Positions 1 to 8,837 of a stretch of DNA of 64,000 nt are shown one piece after another. The stretch's first letter is position 1, and every line of letters starts with the position of its first letter. The stretch is taken from positions 62,001-126,000 of the forward strand of contig CAYMCO010000008.1 in the NCBI GenBank assembly GCA_964388955.1. Reading direction: 5' to 3'. Made by a program: the position numbers and the translations under genes. Below the pieces are notes generated by a model. It saw nothing but the letters and a program-made list of their open reading frames with translations. It was not told where the DNA came from and made no database searches. The DNA is from CAYMCO01 sp964388955. GTDB lineage: Bacteria; Chloroflexota; Anaerolineae; Anaerolineales; E44-bin32.

Positions 1-272
1 GATACGGGTGAGGATTTCACACCTCTGGAACGGGCTTCAAATGGAGGGCCAATTGTCAGGGGAGGAAAGAGGTAATCGTAGGCCGACGGGGACGGCGATT
101 TCAATGACGGCAATTGAGTACAAAGCCATTGTGACTACATCGACGCGCTCTGCTGTGATGTTATGGTGTCCGGAAAGGCATTTGCATACTACAATGGTGG
201 GGAGATGCGAATGGGTGTGGGGTATCCGATGGGGGGACGATCCGCTTTGCTGGAGGACGAGGAGCGGCGCGG
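1..272. other. No convincing gene at window start
   Basis: Short open frames exist here but none has family-like sequence or a convincing ribosome binding site. The stretch looks like intergenic DNA upstream of the small gene at 273. Confidence 0.4.
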
Positions 273-614
273 ATGATCACTTTTCAGGAGATGCTTGACA
301 CCGTCGAACGAGTTGCGGAGCAGTTGAAAGCGGCTGAAGAGGTGGATTCCGCCGTCCGTCACGCGCTGGAGAACATGCGCGGCCTGCGTTCTATGCTGCA
401 ATATGCCCATCAGAAGGACTTCAAGACACGTGAGGAGGCGCTGCGCTATATCGACAAGGTGCTCACCCCGCAGCTAAATGGCATCATCGACGCGCTGGAC
501 TCCGCCACTGCGGGATCGATCTCACGGCTCCACACGGCGGAGGAGAGCGCCCGCCGGCTGGCACTGCGCCTGCAGATAATGGTGACCGACAGCGGGATCG
601 ATTTTCTCCCTTAG
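273..614 (+). CDS. Small hypothetical helical protein
   Basis: This is a 113-residue frame that I do not recognise. The sequence is charged and almost free of glycine and proline, so it is probably an all-helical bundle. It has no signal peptide or membrane segment. A GGAG-like stretch precedes the ATG by about ten bases. Its amino-acid composition looks like a real protein and it does not overlap any better candidate. It could be a small stand-alone gene, or the stretch could be non-coding. Confidence 0.45.
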   Translation: MITFQEMLDTVERVAEQLKAAEEVDSAVRHALENMRGLRSMLQYAHQKDFKTREEALRYIDKVLTPQLNGIIDALDSATAGSISRLHTAEESARRLALRLQIMVTDSGIDFLP

Positions 615-1070
615 GGATCTCGTTGGGGTATGGTAGCGATCCAGGCCTTGCTTTTGGACGGCAACCCCCGATTGAAGGAGCGGCTCAACAGCCAGACGTC
701 CATGGAGGCGATGCACTTAGCACGGGCAGTCACTGACGCGCCAGGCTCGTTGTATGTTCCGTTTCCATGCACGGCCAACCTGATGCGTTGTTGCGTGACC
801 GATCCCTCCGGCGTCCAACCTGCGGCGAGAATCCGAATCGCATGACTCAGACGCGCCGACCGTTGGTCGCCTACCGGAAGTGGGCATTCTGCTTCTTCGA
901 CGCGGTCTTGCACGAAGAAATACTCTGCGTCTCGCGACCCGAAATACCTATGGAGGCGAGGAACCCATCGGTTCATCGCCACTTGGCGGAGGGGGGAAGG
1001 CCAAGCGGGGCTCGAGTGTTCTTGCCGCCCATGTGAATATGAGCCCCCGAATCGCTGGTCACGGGGGACA
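615..1070. other. Intergenic stretch without recognisable gene
   Basis: About 450 bases with only short overlapping frames rich in Arg, Pro and Ala. None resembles a known family. I see no tRNA-like or terminator-like structure. Confidence 0.4.
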
Positions 1071-1688
1071 TCAAATACCGGCCGCCAACTGCACGATGCG
1101 CTCCCCGGCCTCGATCAAGGTGCTGTCGCGTTTGGCGAAAGTCAGGCGCACGTAGCGGTTTTCCGGTGTGGGGAAGAAGGCGGAGCCCGGGGCAGCGGCC
1201 ACCCCCACCTCATCCAGCATCCATTGGCAGAATTCCAAGTCGTTTTCAAAGCCGAAGGGCGAGATATCTACCAAGATGTAGAACGCGCCCTGGGGGACGG
1301 TATAGGATAGCCCGGCACGGTCGAGGAAGCCGGAAAGCAGCCCCAAGCGGCGCGCATAAGTTCGCGCCAGTTCCTCGTAGTAGGAATCCGGGAAGCGTAA
1401 TGCTTCGACTCCGGCGTGCAGCAGTGGCTCAGGGGCGCTCAGGCTGATGAAATCATGCACCGTGCGCAAGGCCCGAGTCAGATCCTCATGCGCGATCACG
1501 TAGCCCAGGCGCCATCCGGTCATATGGTAGGTCTTTGAGAGAGATCCGCAGCTGAGAGTGCGCTCGAACATCCCCTCCAAACTCGCCATGTAGACTTGCC
1601 GGTGGGGTGGATAGACGATGTGCTCGTAGACGTTGTCCGTGATGACAAAGACGTCATATTCCCTCGCCAATTCGGCGATGGTTTCTAG
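1071..1688 (-). pseudogene. Class I/II PLP aminotransferase, C-terminal part (split by IS)
   Basis: This is the 3' portion of an aspartate-aminotransferase-fold (class I/II) PLP enzyme. It carries SLSKTYHMTGWRLGY, which contains the lysine that forms the internal aldimine with PLP, preceded by the VITDNVYEHIVYP segment typical of the fold. The missing N-terminal half lies at 3214-3757, beyond an insertion sequence. Removing the IS and one CTAG copy joins the two parts in frame (…SLDEL|ETIAEL…) into a 385-residue protein, the usual length for the family. The gene is therefore recently interrupted and otherwise undecayed. Substrate specificity cannot be read from sequence; aspartate or aromatic/kynurenine-type aminotransferases are candidates. 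Confidence 0.85.
1685..1688. repeat. Target site duplication, left copy (CTAG)
   Basis: CTAG abuts the left terminal inverted repeat of the IS. The same tetramer abuts the right end at 3214-3217. Confidence 0.9.
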
Positions 1689-1704
1689 TATTACAACGTT
1701 AGGT
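1689..1704. repeat. IS left terminal inverted repeat
   Basis: The 16-bp sequence TATTACAACGTTAGGT matches the reverse complement of 3198-3213 without mismatch; similarity ends abruptly after it. Confidence 0.9.
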
Positions 1705-1706
1705 CA

Positions 1707-3145
1707 CTACAAGCCGTCGAGGCGTTTGTGAACAGTTCGGCGGTGAGCGAGATAGGCGGCATGGCTTTGGCGCTGCAGGTAGGAAACATATTTGATGGCC
1801 GCATCAGGACCAAACCAGACGCGTGGCAGCACAGACTTCAACAGCAGGCGCACTTGAGATACTGTCAATGCGGGAGCCTTTTTTTCATCCGCAAGCGAAC
1901 CCGCACCAGAAAATGATGCGAGAGCATGGTCAGGGTCATATGGTGGTGCCATCCATTCCAGGTTCGGACTTCGTAATGATCCATTCCCAGCTCGCCCTTA
2001 GCCTCCCTGATGGCGCGTTCGATCGGCCAGCGCATGCCGCTCAGCCGCACGAATTCCTCTACGGGCGTGTCCTCAGAAGCGTTGCTGAGGTACAGCTTCA
2101 ATTCGCCCTTTTCGTCCAGGCCCCGACGCAGGATCAGCCACTGGCAGTGGGTGGGCAGCCCCTCTTGTGCAAGCCACACCCGCCTGAAGGCAAACCGCGC
2201 CGCCATAGGCCCCTTCGCACCCTCCTTGATCGTATAGAGCTGCCATTCCGGACCCGGGATGGAACTGGCCAGCCCGTCGGCGCGCATGGCCCGGGGAGCG
2301 TCATCCGCCAGCCGCTGCCGCGTCGGCGGCCGGCCCGTTCCGCTGCCCGGGGGCACCTCGGTCCTGGGCCTGTGCTCCCATACCATGGTGGAAACCGGGA
2401 CTTCGGCCAGATAATTGAGCCCCAGGCCATGGATTTGATCCCGCAGATGCGGATTTCCGCCATAGGCCTCGTCAAAAACGACCCATTCGAAGGGCAGAAT
2501 GCCTTCCTCATGCAGCGCCTCCACGCTCTCCCAGGCCAGTTCCGGCCTGGTGCGAAAGCGGATCCCCTGCGGGATGCCACACGCCTGCCAGCGTTCGGCA
2601 TACTCCGGGGTGAACCAATCCTGCGGCAAATAGAGCTTTCGGTCCACCAGGGTGAACCCGTTCAGGCCCACATACGCGCTGAGCACACTGGCCTGGCAGT
2701 TGGCGATCTTCCCCAGCGCACCACACCACTGGCGCTTCACCCCCACAGAGTGCTTGCCTTGTTTGGGGAACTCACAGCCGTCGATTACCAGCACTCCACC
2801 AGCTTGCCCGAGGCCGTCAGCCACCAGCTGGCGATGCTTGCGCAGGATCGGCTCATCCTGCCAGGGACTCTGGCTCATGAACTGCTGCATAGCCTGAACA
2901 TTGCCCCCCTCGACAGCCATGGCCATGGGTTGGATCGACTTGCGCTCCAGAGGCAACATCTGACCTTGCATGTACTTATGCGCCCACTCCGCCTGGTCGC
3001 GCCTCTGGAACAAGGGGCTGAACTCGGTGTGGTAGCTTTGCAGCTCCTCCAGCAGCGCGTGGACATCCTCAGGAACGAGTTTCATCACAGGCTCTCGGCC
3101 CGAAGGAGGTGGTATCTTTCGAGTGACATCCACCCATTCGCTCAT
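1707..3145 (-). CDS. IS701-family DDE transposase, frameshifted at an A7 run
   Basis: The enzyme cuts and joins the IS ends through a DDE RNase-H fold. Visible landmarks are VIDGCEFPKQGKHSVGVKRQ with the first Asp, VVFDEAYGG with the second Asp, and WPIERAIREAKGELGMDHYE with the Glu; all are typical of IS701 transposases. Translation from the ATG at 3145 stops at 1865 after …RLRMKKRLPH. The expected C-terminal tail (KKAPALTVSQVRLLLKSVLP… to 1707) continues in the -1 frame. The frames meet at a run of seven A residues (minus strand, 1879-1885). Either a one-base indel inactivated the gene, or slippage at the A7 run makes the full protein. The start could also be the downstream Met at 3085. Confidence 0.85.
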
Positions 3146-3197
3146 CCTGCACCTCTCTGCTCTTGATCTTCGACAGTGAGATGCATCTCTCATGCCA

Positions 3198-3213
3198 ACC
3201 TAACGTTGTAATA
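3198..3213. repeat. IS right terminal inverted repeat
   Basis: Reverse complement of the left end over 16 bp; followed directly by the second CTAG copy. Confidence 0.9.
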
Positions 3214-3757
3214 CTAGTTCGTCCAGGCTGAACACTTTCCCCGAGGGATTGGAGGGCGAGCACAGGATGACCGCCTTGGCGCCTTCTGCCAGCGCCGCGC
3301 GCAGCCTCGCTGGGTCCAATGAGAAATCGGGCGGAGCCAAGGGCACCGTTATGGGTTCCGCATCGCACAACAGCGGCGCGGCGATATGCGCCTCATAGAA
3401 CGGCGAAAACACAATTACGCGATCCCCCGGATCACAGACCGCCATCACGGCCGCCAAGATGGCCTCAGTGCTCCCCGCGGTGGCGGTGATGTGCCGGTCG
3501 GCGTGCACATCAATTCCCATGAAATGGGAGGCTTTGTCCGCCAACGCCGTGCGGAAGGGAAGCGCGCCCCAACTGTCGGTCAACTGGTTGTGGCCCTGCA
3601 CCAGGGCCCGTCTCGCGGCTTCTACAACGACCCGCGGCGGATCGAAATCCGGATCACCGCTCGCCAAGTTGATCGCGCCGCTCTCTTGGGCACGCATCAC
3701 CATGTCACCGATTGCGGAGGGGGTCAAACGTCCGGGACGTACAGCGGTCTTGGCCAT
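3214..3757 (-). pseudogene. Class I/II PLP aminotransferase, N-terminal part (split by IS)
   Basis: This is the 5' portion of the interrupted aminotransferase. The start is taken at the ATG at 3757 (MAKTAVRPGRLTPSAI), which has an AAAGGA ribosome site about ten bases upstream. A longer upstream reading exists but lacks family similarity. Family landmarks include INLASGDPDFDPP, the TAGSTEAI cofactor-phosphate loop, FYEAH and the CSPSNPSGKV substrate loop. Translation runs into the IS after SLDEL. The remaining half with the PLP lysine is at 1071-1688. If any product is made it would be a truncated domain lacking the catalytic lysine. Confidence 0.85.
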
Positions 3758-4203
3758 ATTCCAATCGTTCCTTTGCCTACTCTTCATCAGCGGTGTTAGC
3801 CGGTTATCCGCAAGAAAGCGGCCAAACTCGACAAATATACCCCCGATTCTGTGGGAGTGAAACAATAGCCTTCCGGCGGGTGCGTTCCGCACTGGTGGTC
3901 AATGTCCTCGCGATGGAGAGCCAGGGATCCGATTCCGCCTCCCGCCCCAATTCCCTTCCCCTACCTCCGGCAGACCGGGGAAGAAGGCCCCGGCAGCTTG
4001 GGGGGCGGCGGTAGATGGGGTGGGCGGAAAGGCTCCACACCGTCGGAATGGATCTTCAGCGTCGTGGATCTCGACGGTGGGCGATCTCGGGGCTGATTGG
4101 AGGGCGCCCCAGCGCCGGGCCAGGAGTCGAACATGCTCCCCCTAAACATAGGCTCACCCTTTCCGATTGGGGGCGGAAGGCCGGCCGTGCTACAATCTAC
4201 ACC
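3758..4203. other. Intergenic region between aminotransferase and thrC
   Basis: About 445 bases separate the divergent genes. No credible gene is present. The only recognisable signal is the thrC promoter at the right edge. Confidence 0.5.
4167..4196 (+). promoter_or_regulatory. Putative thrC promoter, leaderless
   Basis: TTGGGG (4167-4172), an 18-base gap and TGC-TACAAT (-10 at 4191-4196). The -10 box ends only seven bases before the thrC ATG, so the transcript would start at or just before the start codon. Confidence 0.55.
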
Positions 4204-5256
4204 ATGGCACGCTGGCAAGGCACGATTACCCGCTACCGCCCATACCTCGACCTGCCCCCGGACGTCGCTCCGGTTACCCTCTTGGAAGGGAACACACCCT
4301 TGATCCCCGTGCTCGGCCTGGCCCGCGAACTTGGGGCCGGGGAACTCTATGTCAAGTTCGAGGGCCTAAATCCCACCGGCTCCTTCAAGGATCGGGGCAT
4401 GACTGCAGCGGTCAGTGAGGCGATATATCGGGGCGCGCCGTCGGTGATCTGCGCCAGCACCGGCAACACGGCGGCCAGCGCGGCCGCTTACGCAGCGCGC
4501 GCCGGGGTGAACTGCTATGTCCTTATCCCGGAGGGCAAAGTGGCAGCCGGAAAGCTGGCGGGAGCGATTGCCTACGGGGCGCGAGTGATCCAAATTCAGG
4601 GCTCCTTCGACGATGCGCTGGCGCTGGTGCGGGATATTGCGGACCGAGAGCCGATCGCCCTGGTGAACTCCATCAACCCCTACCGCCTGGAGGGGCAGAA
4701 GACCGCCGCGTTCGAGATCTGCGATGCGCTGGGCACAGCCCCAGATTGGCTGGCGCTGCCGGTGGGGAATGCTGGGAACATCACCGCCTACTGGATGGGG
4801 TTCAGGCAGTACCATCAGGAGAAATCGACGGGTTTGCCGAAGCTGTTGGGTGTGCAGGCGCGAGGCGCTGCGCCGCTGGTGTTGGGGAGAGCGGTGGAGA
4901 ACCCCGAGACGGTGGCCACCGCCATCCGTATTGGCCGGCCCGCGCGCGGGGAACAGGCCCTGGAGGCAGCGGCGGAATCCGGAGGGCGCATTATAGCTGC
5001 CTCCGATGCGGATATCCTCGCCGCACAGCGAGATTTGGCATCGCAGGGCATATGGGTGGAGCCCGCCTCCGCCGCCGGCTTGGCCGGATTGCGACAGGCG
5101 GCCGCATCAGGGGCGCTCTCTCTGAAGGGCAAACGGGTGGTGTGCGTCTGCACCGGACATGGGCTGAAGGATCCGGATATTATCAGCGAGCAGTTTCCTG
5201 AGCCCGTGGCCGTCCCCGCCCGGCTGGAGGCGATCGAGGAGATTATCCAGGTATGA
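4204..5256 (+). CDS. thrC: Threonine synthase
   Basis: The enzyme converts O-phospho-L-homoserine to L-threonine with PLP, the last step of threonine synthesis. The 350-residue protein has the short-form architecture: LLEGNTPLIP near the N-terminus, NPTGSFKDRGM with the PLP lysine (about residue 60), SASTGNTAASAAAYAARAG and the glycine-rich PVGNAGNITAYW phosphate-binding loop. The ATG at 4204 is chosen because conserved sequence begins there and a -10 box lies seven bases before it; an in-frame extension to 4015 has no similarity. Its stop codon overlaps the thrB start (ATGA), indicating translational coupling with the enzyme that supplies its substrate. Confidence 0.95.
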   Translation: MARWQGTITRYRPYLDLPPDVAPVTLLEGNTPLIPVLGLARELGAGELYVKFEGLNPTGSFKDRGMTAAVSEAIYRGAPSVICASTGNTAASAAAYAARAGVNCYVLIPEGKVAAGKLAGAIAYGARVIQIQGSFDDALALVRDIADREPIALVNSINPYRLEGQKTAAFEICDALGTAPDWLALPVGNAGNITAYWMGFRQYHQEKSTGLPKLLGVQARGAAPLVLGRAVENPETVATAIRIGRPARGEQALEAAAESGGRIIAASDADILAAQRDLASQGIWVEPASAAGLAGLRQAAASGALSLKGKRVVCVCTGHGLKDPDIISEQFPEPVAVPARLEAIEEIIQV

Positions 5257-6197
5257 GGGGCCTCGTCATCCGAGTTCCTGCCTCCACCGCCAACCTGGGT
5301 CCGGGCTTCGATTGCCTCAGCCTGGCCCTCGGTCTCTATAACAAACTGTATGTGCAGGTCGCAGACTGCGGCCTTCGCCTGCAGATCGAAGGCGAAGGGG
5401 CGGACACGCTGCCCTCCGATCGCTCCAATCTGCTCTTCCGGGCGGTGGCGTTTGGCTTCCAACGGATTGAAACGGCATTGCCGGGCCTCTCTCTCCGCAT
5501 GGTGAATTGCATCCCGCCCCGCTCTGGGCTGGGCTCCTCCGCTGCCGCAGTGGTGGCGGGTCTGGTGGCGGCGAATGCGCTAAACGCGGATCCTTTCAGT
5601 AAAGCCGAATTGCTGGAGTTGGCTTGGGAGCTGGAGGGGCATGCCGACAACGCGGCTGCCTCCCTCTTTGGCGGGTTCAACATTGTCAACCCGGCGGAGG
5701 ATGAGATGCTGCACAGGAATGTGCCCGTTGAACGGCTGCGGGTGGCTGTCGCGCTGCCTCAGATCGACCTGCCCACATCCGATATGCGCAAGGCGCTGCC
5801 GGAAATGGTCCCCTTTGCGGATGTGATCTATGGCGTGGCCAACGCGGCCCTCTGCGTCCAGGCCTTGCGCGACCAAGATTACCGCATGCTCGCCCGCTGC
5901 ATGAAGGATCGGCTGCACCAGCCCTACCGCAAGGCTCGCATCACGGGCTATGACGCAGTCGTGGATGCAGCCCGCTCAAGGGGGGCGGCGGCGGTGGCCC
6001 TCTCCGGAGCAGGCCCAAGCATGGTCGCCTTTGCCCCAGCCAGGCACAAGCAGATCGCCGCCGCCATGGGGGATGCATTCCGGGCTGCGGGAGTTGCGGC
6101 GCGCACCTTTGTGCTTCCTGTGGATCGCGCCGGGGTGCAGGTCAGCCAGCTCAAAGGCGAGTGGGGGGGCCAGCGAGGATGCATGCCACCGGTCTGA
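5253..6197 (+). CDS. thrB: Homoserine kinase
   Basis: This GHMP-superfamily kinase phosphorylates L-homoserine with ATP, giving the substrate of threonine synthase. The 314-residue sequence starts with the VRVPASTANLGPGFDCL motif of the family. It carries the ATP-binding loop PPRSGLGSSAAAVVAG (about residue 85) and a C-terminal GAAAVALSGAGPSM loop. The start overlaps thrC by four bases. The gene ends seven bases before the convergent mutY stop codon, so little space is left for a terminator. Length and motifs are normal. Confidence 0.95.
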   Translation: MRGLVIRVPASTANLGPGFDCLSLALGLYNKLYVQVADCGLRLQIEGEGADTLPSDRSNLLFRAVAFGFQRIETALPGLSLRMVNCIPPRSGLGSSAAAVVAGLVAANALNADPFSKAELLELAWELEGHADNAAASLFGGFNIVNPAEDEMLHRNVPVERLRVAVALPQIDLPTSDMRKALPEMVPFADVIYGVANAALCVQALRDQDYRMLARCMKDRLHQPYRKARITGYDAVVDAARSRGAAAVALSGAGPSMVAFAPARHKQIAAAMGDAFRAAGVAARTFVLPVDRAGVQVSQLKGEWGGQRGCMPPV

Positions 6198-6204
6198 ATC
6201 TCGG

Positions 6205-7284
6205 CTAGGCTGAGATATCGGCCCGCCTCTCCACCAGAACGCGCGAGATCTCCCGATCAACTTTCCCCATGGGAAAATCGGACAACTGCGAGATGTCCAC
6301 CCAGCGCAGTTCGGTGTGCTCCAGGGCCTTTGGATTGCGAACACCGCTCGAGACGGAGAACGCATGCACGGTCACACGGAAGTGGGTATAGGCGTGCTCG
6401 ACCACGGTGATCGCCTCCCCCACATCGATCGGGATCCCGAGCTCCTCCATCAATTCGCGTTGCAGGCAGGCTTCCAGACTTTCATCCCTGTTGCGCTTAC
6501 CCCCCGGAAATTCCCATAACCCTCCCAGCAGACCGCTCTCCGGTCGACGGGCGATGAGAACCCTCCCATCTCGCTGCAGTACACCGGCGGTGACGGTATG
6601 GTGCGGCGTCCCCGGACTCTTGTCACGGGCCGGCCGTTCGGCCTGGGTCCCGCGAGCGAAGGCCAGGCAGAAGCCCGAGACCGGGCAGCGGTCGCAGCCG
6701 GGCTGCCGCGGCGTGCAGATCATCGACCCCAGATCCATCAGCGCCTGACTGTAAGCGGAGCCCTGGCCGCTGGGGAGCCCTCGTGTCGCGTCCTGCATGG
6801 TCCGCTCCTGGGCATCGGGGGAGCGAGGATCTACGTTCAGGTCCAGCAGGCGAGAGAACACGCGGCGCAGGTTGCCGTCCACCGCGATGATGTCCTGGTT
6901 GAAGGCGATCGCGCATATGGCGGCGGCGATATACGGTCCGATGCCTGGAAGATCCTGGAGCTTTTGGGCCGAGTGGGGGAATTCACCCGCATATTTCTCA
7001 ACCAAGATCCGAGCCGCCCGATGCAGATTGTGCGCCCGCTGGTAGTATCCCAGACCTTCCCACAGGCGGAGAATCCGCTCACGGTTCGCTTGGGCCAGGG
7101 CCTGAATGCTGGGCAAGCACGCCATCCAGCGCTGGTAATAGGGGATGACGGTCCCCACGCGTGTTTGCTGCAGCATCACCTCGGAAACCCAAATCGCGTA
7201 GGGATCGGTCGTCTTTCGCCAAGGGAGTTCGCGGGCGTGCTCTTGGTACCAACGGAGCAGCGCCATGCCGAATCGGGCGTCCAT
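6205..7284 (-). CDS. mutY: A/G-specific adenine glycosylase MutY
   Basis: The enzyme removes adenine mispaired with 8-oxoguanine in base-excision repair. The 359-residue protein shows the catalytic Glu35 in SEVMLQQT, the helix-hairpin-helix LPGIGPYIAA (about 112-121), catalytic Asp136 in AVDGNLRRV, and four cluster cysteines (C-x6-C-x2-C-x5-C) for a [4Fe-4S] cluster. The C-terminal domain is Nudix-like and, unusually for MutY, retains a full Nudix-box pattern (G-x5-E-x7-REL-x-EELG). The ATG at 7284 is preferred: homology begins there and a TACAAT -10 box lies six bases upstream. Convergent with thrB. Confidence 0.93.
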   Translation of the reverse strand: MDARFGMALLRWYQEHARELPWRKTTDPYAIWVSEVMLQQTRVGTVIPYYQRWMACLPSIQALAQANRERILRLWEGLGYYQRAHNLHRAARILVEKYAGEFPHSAQKLQDLPGIGPYIAAAICAIAFNQDIIAVDGNLRRVFSRLLDLNVDPRSPDAQERTMQDATRGLPSGQGSAYSQALMDLGSMICTPRQPGCDRCPVSGFCLAFARGTQAERPARDKSPGTPHHTVTAGVLQRDGRVLIARRPESGLLGGLWEFPGGKRNRDESLEACLQRELMEELGIPIDVGEAITVVEHAYTHFRVTVHAFSVSSGVRNPKALEHTELRWVDISQLSDFPMGKVDREISRVLVERRADISA

Positions 7285-7290
7285 ACTCGG

Positions 7291-7296
7291 ATTGTA
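7291..7296 (-). promoter_or_regulatory. -10 box of mutY, leaderless
   Basis: TACAAT on the minus strand lies six bases before the mutY ATG at 7284; a transcript from it would have essentially no leader. No clear -35 was identified. Confidence 0.45.
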
Positions 7297-7372
7297 ACGA
7301 ATGAGAGAGGCGCCCGGCAAGGGAAGCACGGTTCGCCGCATTGACCGGCTTGAAGAATTCGTTCTCCAGAAT

Positions 7373-7837
7373 TCAGGTAAGATCTTTCTCTATCATCTTT
7401 GTGTGCTGTGTCACGTTATACGTAAAACGTCTTAGGAAGTCCGCTATAGTTTCAAGCTCTTCGTCTGAGTAACTCGCTATGAGTTCAGCATGTGCTAGCT
7501 GAAGACCCGCGACCAGTGGGCCAGCCGTTTCTGTCCATTTCTTGCTGATCTCAATCAGTACGCCGCGCCTATCCTTTGGATTGGGCTTGCGCCTGATGAA
7601 CTGGGCCTTCTCTAATCGATCAAGCATTGCCGTTGTCGAGCCAGTCGTAAGGCCGGTATAGCGGGCCAGTTCGGTTGGCGTAGAGACCCCCTTAATCGAT
7701 AGGAGGCTAAGGCACTCTGAATCAGTGATGTTCAGGCCTAGCTTTCTGGCTATTGCGTTGCGAAACAATACAGAGCTAATGCCGTTGTCCCGAGCGGCTG
7801 CGAATACTTGCTCTTCTACGCCCCTCTTAAAATTCAT
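7373..7837 (-). CDS. MarR-family transcriptional regulator
   Basis: This is a 154-residue winged-helix DNA-binding protein. The central part (STPTELARYTGLTTGSTTAMLDRLEKAQFIRRKPNPKDRR, in overlapping pieces) has the recognition helix and the D-x-R-x wing typical of MarR proteins. The ATG at 7837 has AGGAG eight bases upstream. It is divergent from the VOC gene at 7940, and a CTTGAT-T-ATCAAG palindrome lies between them. By analogy with the family it probably represses itself and the neighbour in response to a small ligand. Base composition is clearly more AT-rich than the neighbours, suggesting recent acquisition. Confidence 0.85.
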   Translation of the reverse strand: MNFKRGVEEQVFAAARDNGISSVLFRNAIARKLGLNITDSECLSLLSIKGVSTPTELARYTGLTTGSTTAMLDRLEKAQFIRRKPNPKDRRGVLIEISKKWTETAGPLVAGLQLAHAELIASYSDEELETIADFLRRFTYNVTQHTKMIEKDLT

Positions 7838-7858
7838 GATAATTCTCCTTGACATTAT

Positions 7859-7871
7859 CTTGATTATCAAG
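7859..7871. promoter_or_regulatory. Palindromic operator candidate between MarR and VOC genes
   Basis: CTTGATTATCAAG is a perfect 6+1+6 inverted repeat in the 102-base divergent intergenic region, the normal place for a MarR operator. Confidence 0.5.
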
Positions 7872-7939
7872 TATATTATAGCTCGAAAACCGAGTATCAT
7901 GAGTATAGAGCAATATGACGCTGACGTCAAAGGGAGATC

Positions 7940-8275
7940 ATGATGGGAAAAGGCATCAAACTGCTCGTTTACCCGGTGACTGATATTGGGAAAGCGAAAG
8001 CTTTTTACAGCAAGCTCTTGGGAGTAGAACCATATGCTGATAGCTCCTATTATGTGGGCTATCGGGTTGGTGATCTGGAGGTTGGATTAGATCCCAACTC
8101 AAGAGTCGGACCTATCGGTTATTCAGATGTCGCAGATATTCAAGCGGGTCTCAGAGAAATGGCCGGTGTAGGCGCCGAGATCGTACAGGATATCAAAGAT
8201 GTTGGAGACGGCCTGCTGATAGCGCAGGTGAAAGACACAGATGGCAATGTCGTTGGCTTGAGACAGCAATCTTGA
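7940..8275 (+). CDS. VOC-superfamily (glyoxalase/bleomycin-resistance-like) protein
   Basis: A 111-residue single-domain protein of the vicinal oxygen chelate fold, with LVYPVTDIGKAKAFYSKLLG at the N-terminus and VKDTDGNVVGL at the C-terminus, the usual paired beta-alpha-beta landmarks. The reaction cannot be assigned; VOC proteins include dioxygenases, isomerases and drug-binding proteins. GGGAG precedes two consecutive ATG codons (7940, 7943), and either may be used. It is divergently paired with a MarR regulator and shares its AT-rich composition, which suggests a small transferred stress or detoxification module. Confidence 0.85.
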   Translation: MMGKGIKLLVYPVTDIGKAKAFYSKLLGVEPYADSSYYVGYRVGDLEVGLDPNSRVGPIGYSDVADIQAGLREMAGVGAEIVQDIKDVGDGLLIAQVKDTDGNVVGLRQQS

Positions 8276-8369
8276 GCGAAACATGAATGGTTGCTTCAAC
8301 CAGGTATCTGCTGACAGATTGTTCACGAATTCGAGCCATGTCAATCGTTAAGATGGAAAGGGTTGCGCC

Positions 8370-8837
8370 ATGCCAGTAAACGACAAAAAGACAAGAAAGA
8401 AGGCCCCTAACAAGAAATCCAAGGGATTCACGGACGAGGAACGCGCCGCGATGAAGGAGCGCGCTCAGGAGCTGAAGGCGGAAGAGCGCATGAACAAGAT
8501 CCGGGCGGAAGGGGAAAAGGCCCTGCTCGACAAGATCGCAGAAATGGAAGGAGCGGATCGCGCCATGGCCGAGAAGCTCCATGACATCATCACCGCCAGC
8601 GCGCCCGACCTCACACCGAGGACTTGGTACGGTATGCCCGCGTATGCCAAGGAAGGCAAGGTTGTCTGCTTCTTCCAAAGCGCGCAGAAGTTCAAATCAA
8701 GATACGCAACGCTCGGCTTCAGCGACGCAGCGAACCTCGACGAAGGCGCGATGTGGCCGACCTATTTCGCTCTGAAGGAGTTGGCCCCCGCCCAGGAGAA
8801 AAAGATCACTGCGCTCGTCAAGAAAGCGGTGAGCTGA
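8370..8837 (+). CDS. DUF1801-type protein
   Basis: A 155-residue protein with a highly charged, lysine-rich N-terminal 50 residues followed by a DUF1801/YdhG-like domain. The diagnostic segment is TWYGMPAYAKEGKVVCFF, followed by the K-x-Y-A-T-L-G-F strand. The family has been linked with iron-chaperone-like or unknown functions, so no activity is claimed. The start at 8370 is the first ATG after the VOC gene and gives the basic N-terminus. It stands alone on the plus strand. Confidence 0.8.
   Translation: MPVNDKKTRKKAPNKKSKGFTDEERAAMKERAQELKAEERMNKIRAEGEKALLDKIAEMEGADRAMAEKLHDIITASAPDLTPRTWYGMPAYAKEGKVVCFFQSAQKFKSRYATLGFSDAANLDEGAMWPTYFALKELAPAQEKKITALVKKAVS

Larger units (their letters stand above)
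1689..3213. mobile_element. IS701-family insertion sequence, 1525 bp
   Basis: The element is bounded by perfect 16-bp terminal inverted repeats beginning TATTACAACGTTAGGT (1689-1704 and, reversed, 3198-3213). It is flanked by a 4-bp direct repeat CTAG at 1685-1688 and 3214-3217. A CTAG-like 4-bp duplication is characteristic of IS701-family transposition. The single transposase gene fills the element on the minus strand. It sits inside an aminotransferase gene whose reading frame is restored exactly on precise excision. Confidence 0.93.

Noticed and set aside
611..982. 123-codon minus-strand frame near the window start
   Set aside because: No ribosome site or family-like sequence; overlaps several equally open frames.
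1823..3166. Long plus-strand open frame opposite the transposase
   Set aside because: It is the antisense of a recognisable transposase and its own sequence (Pro, Arg, His-rich) matches no family.
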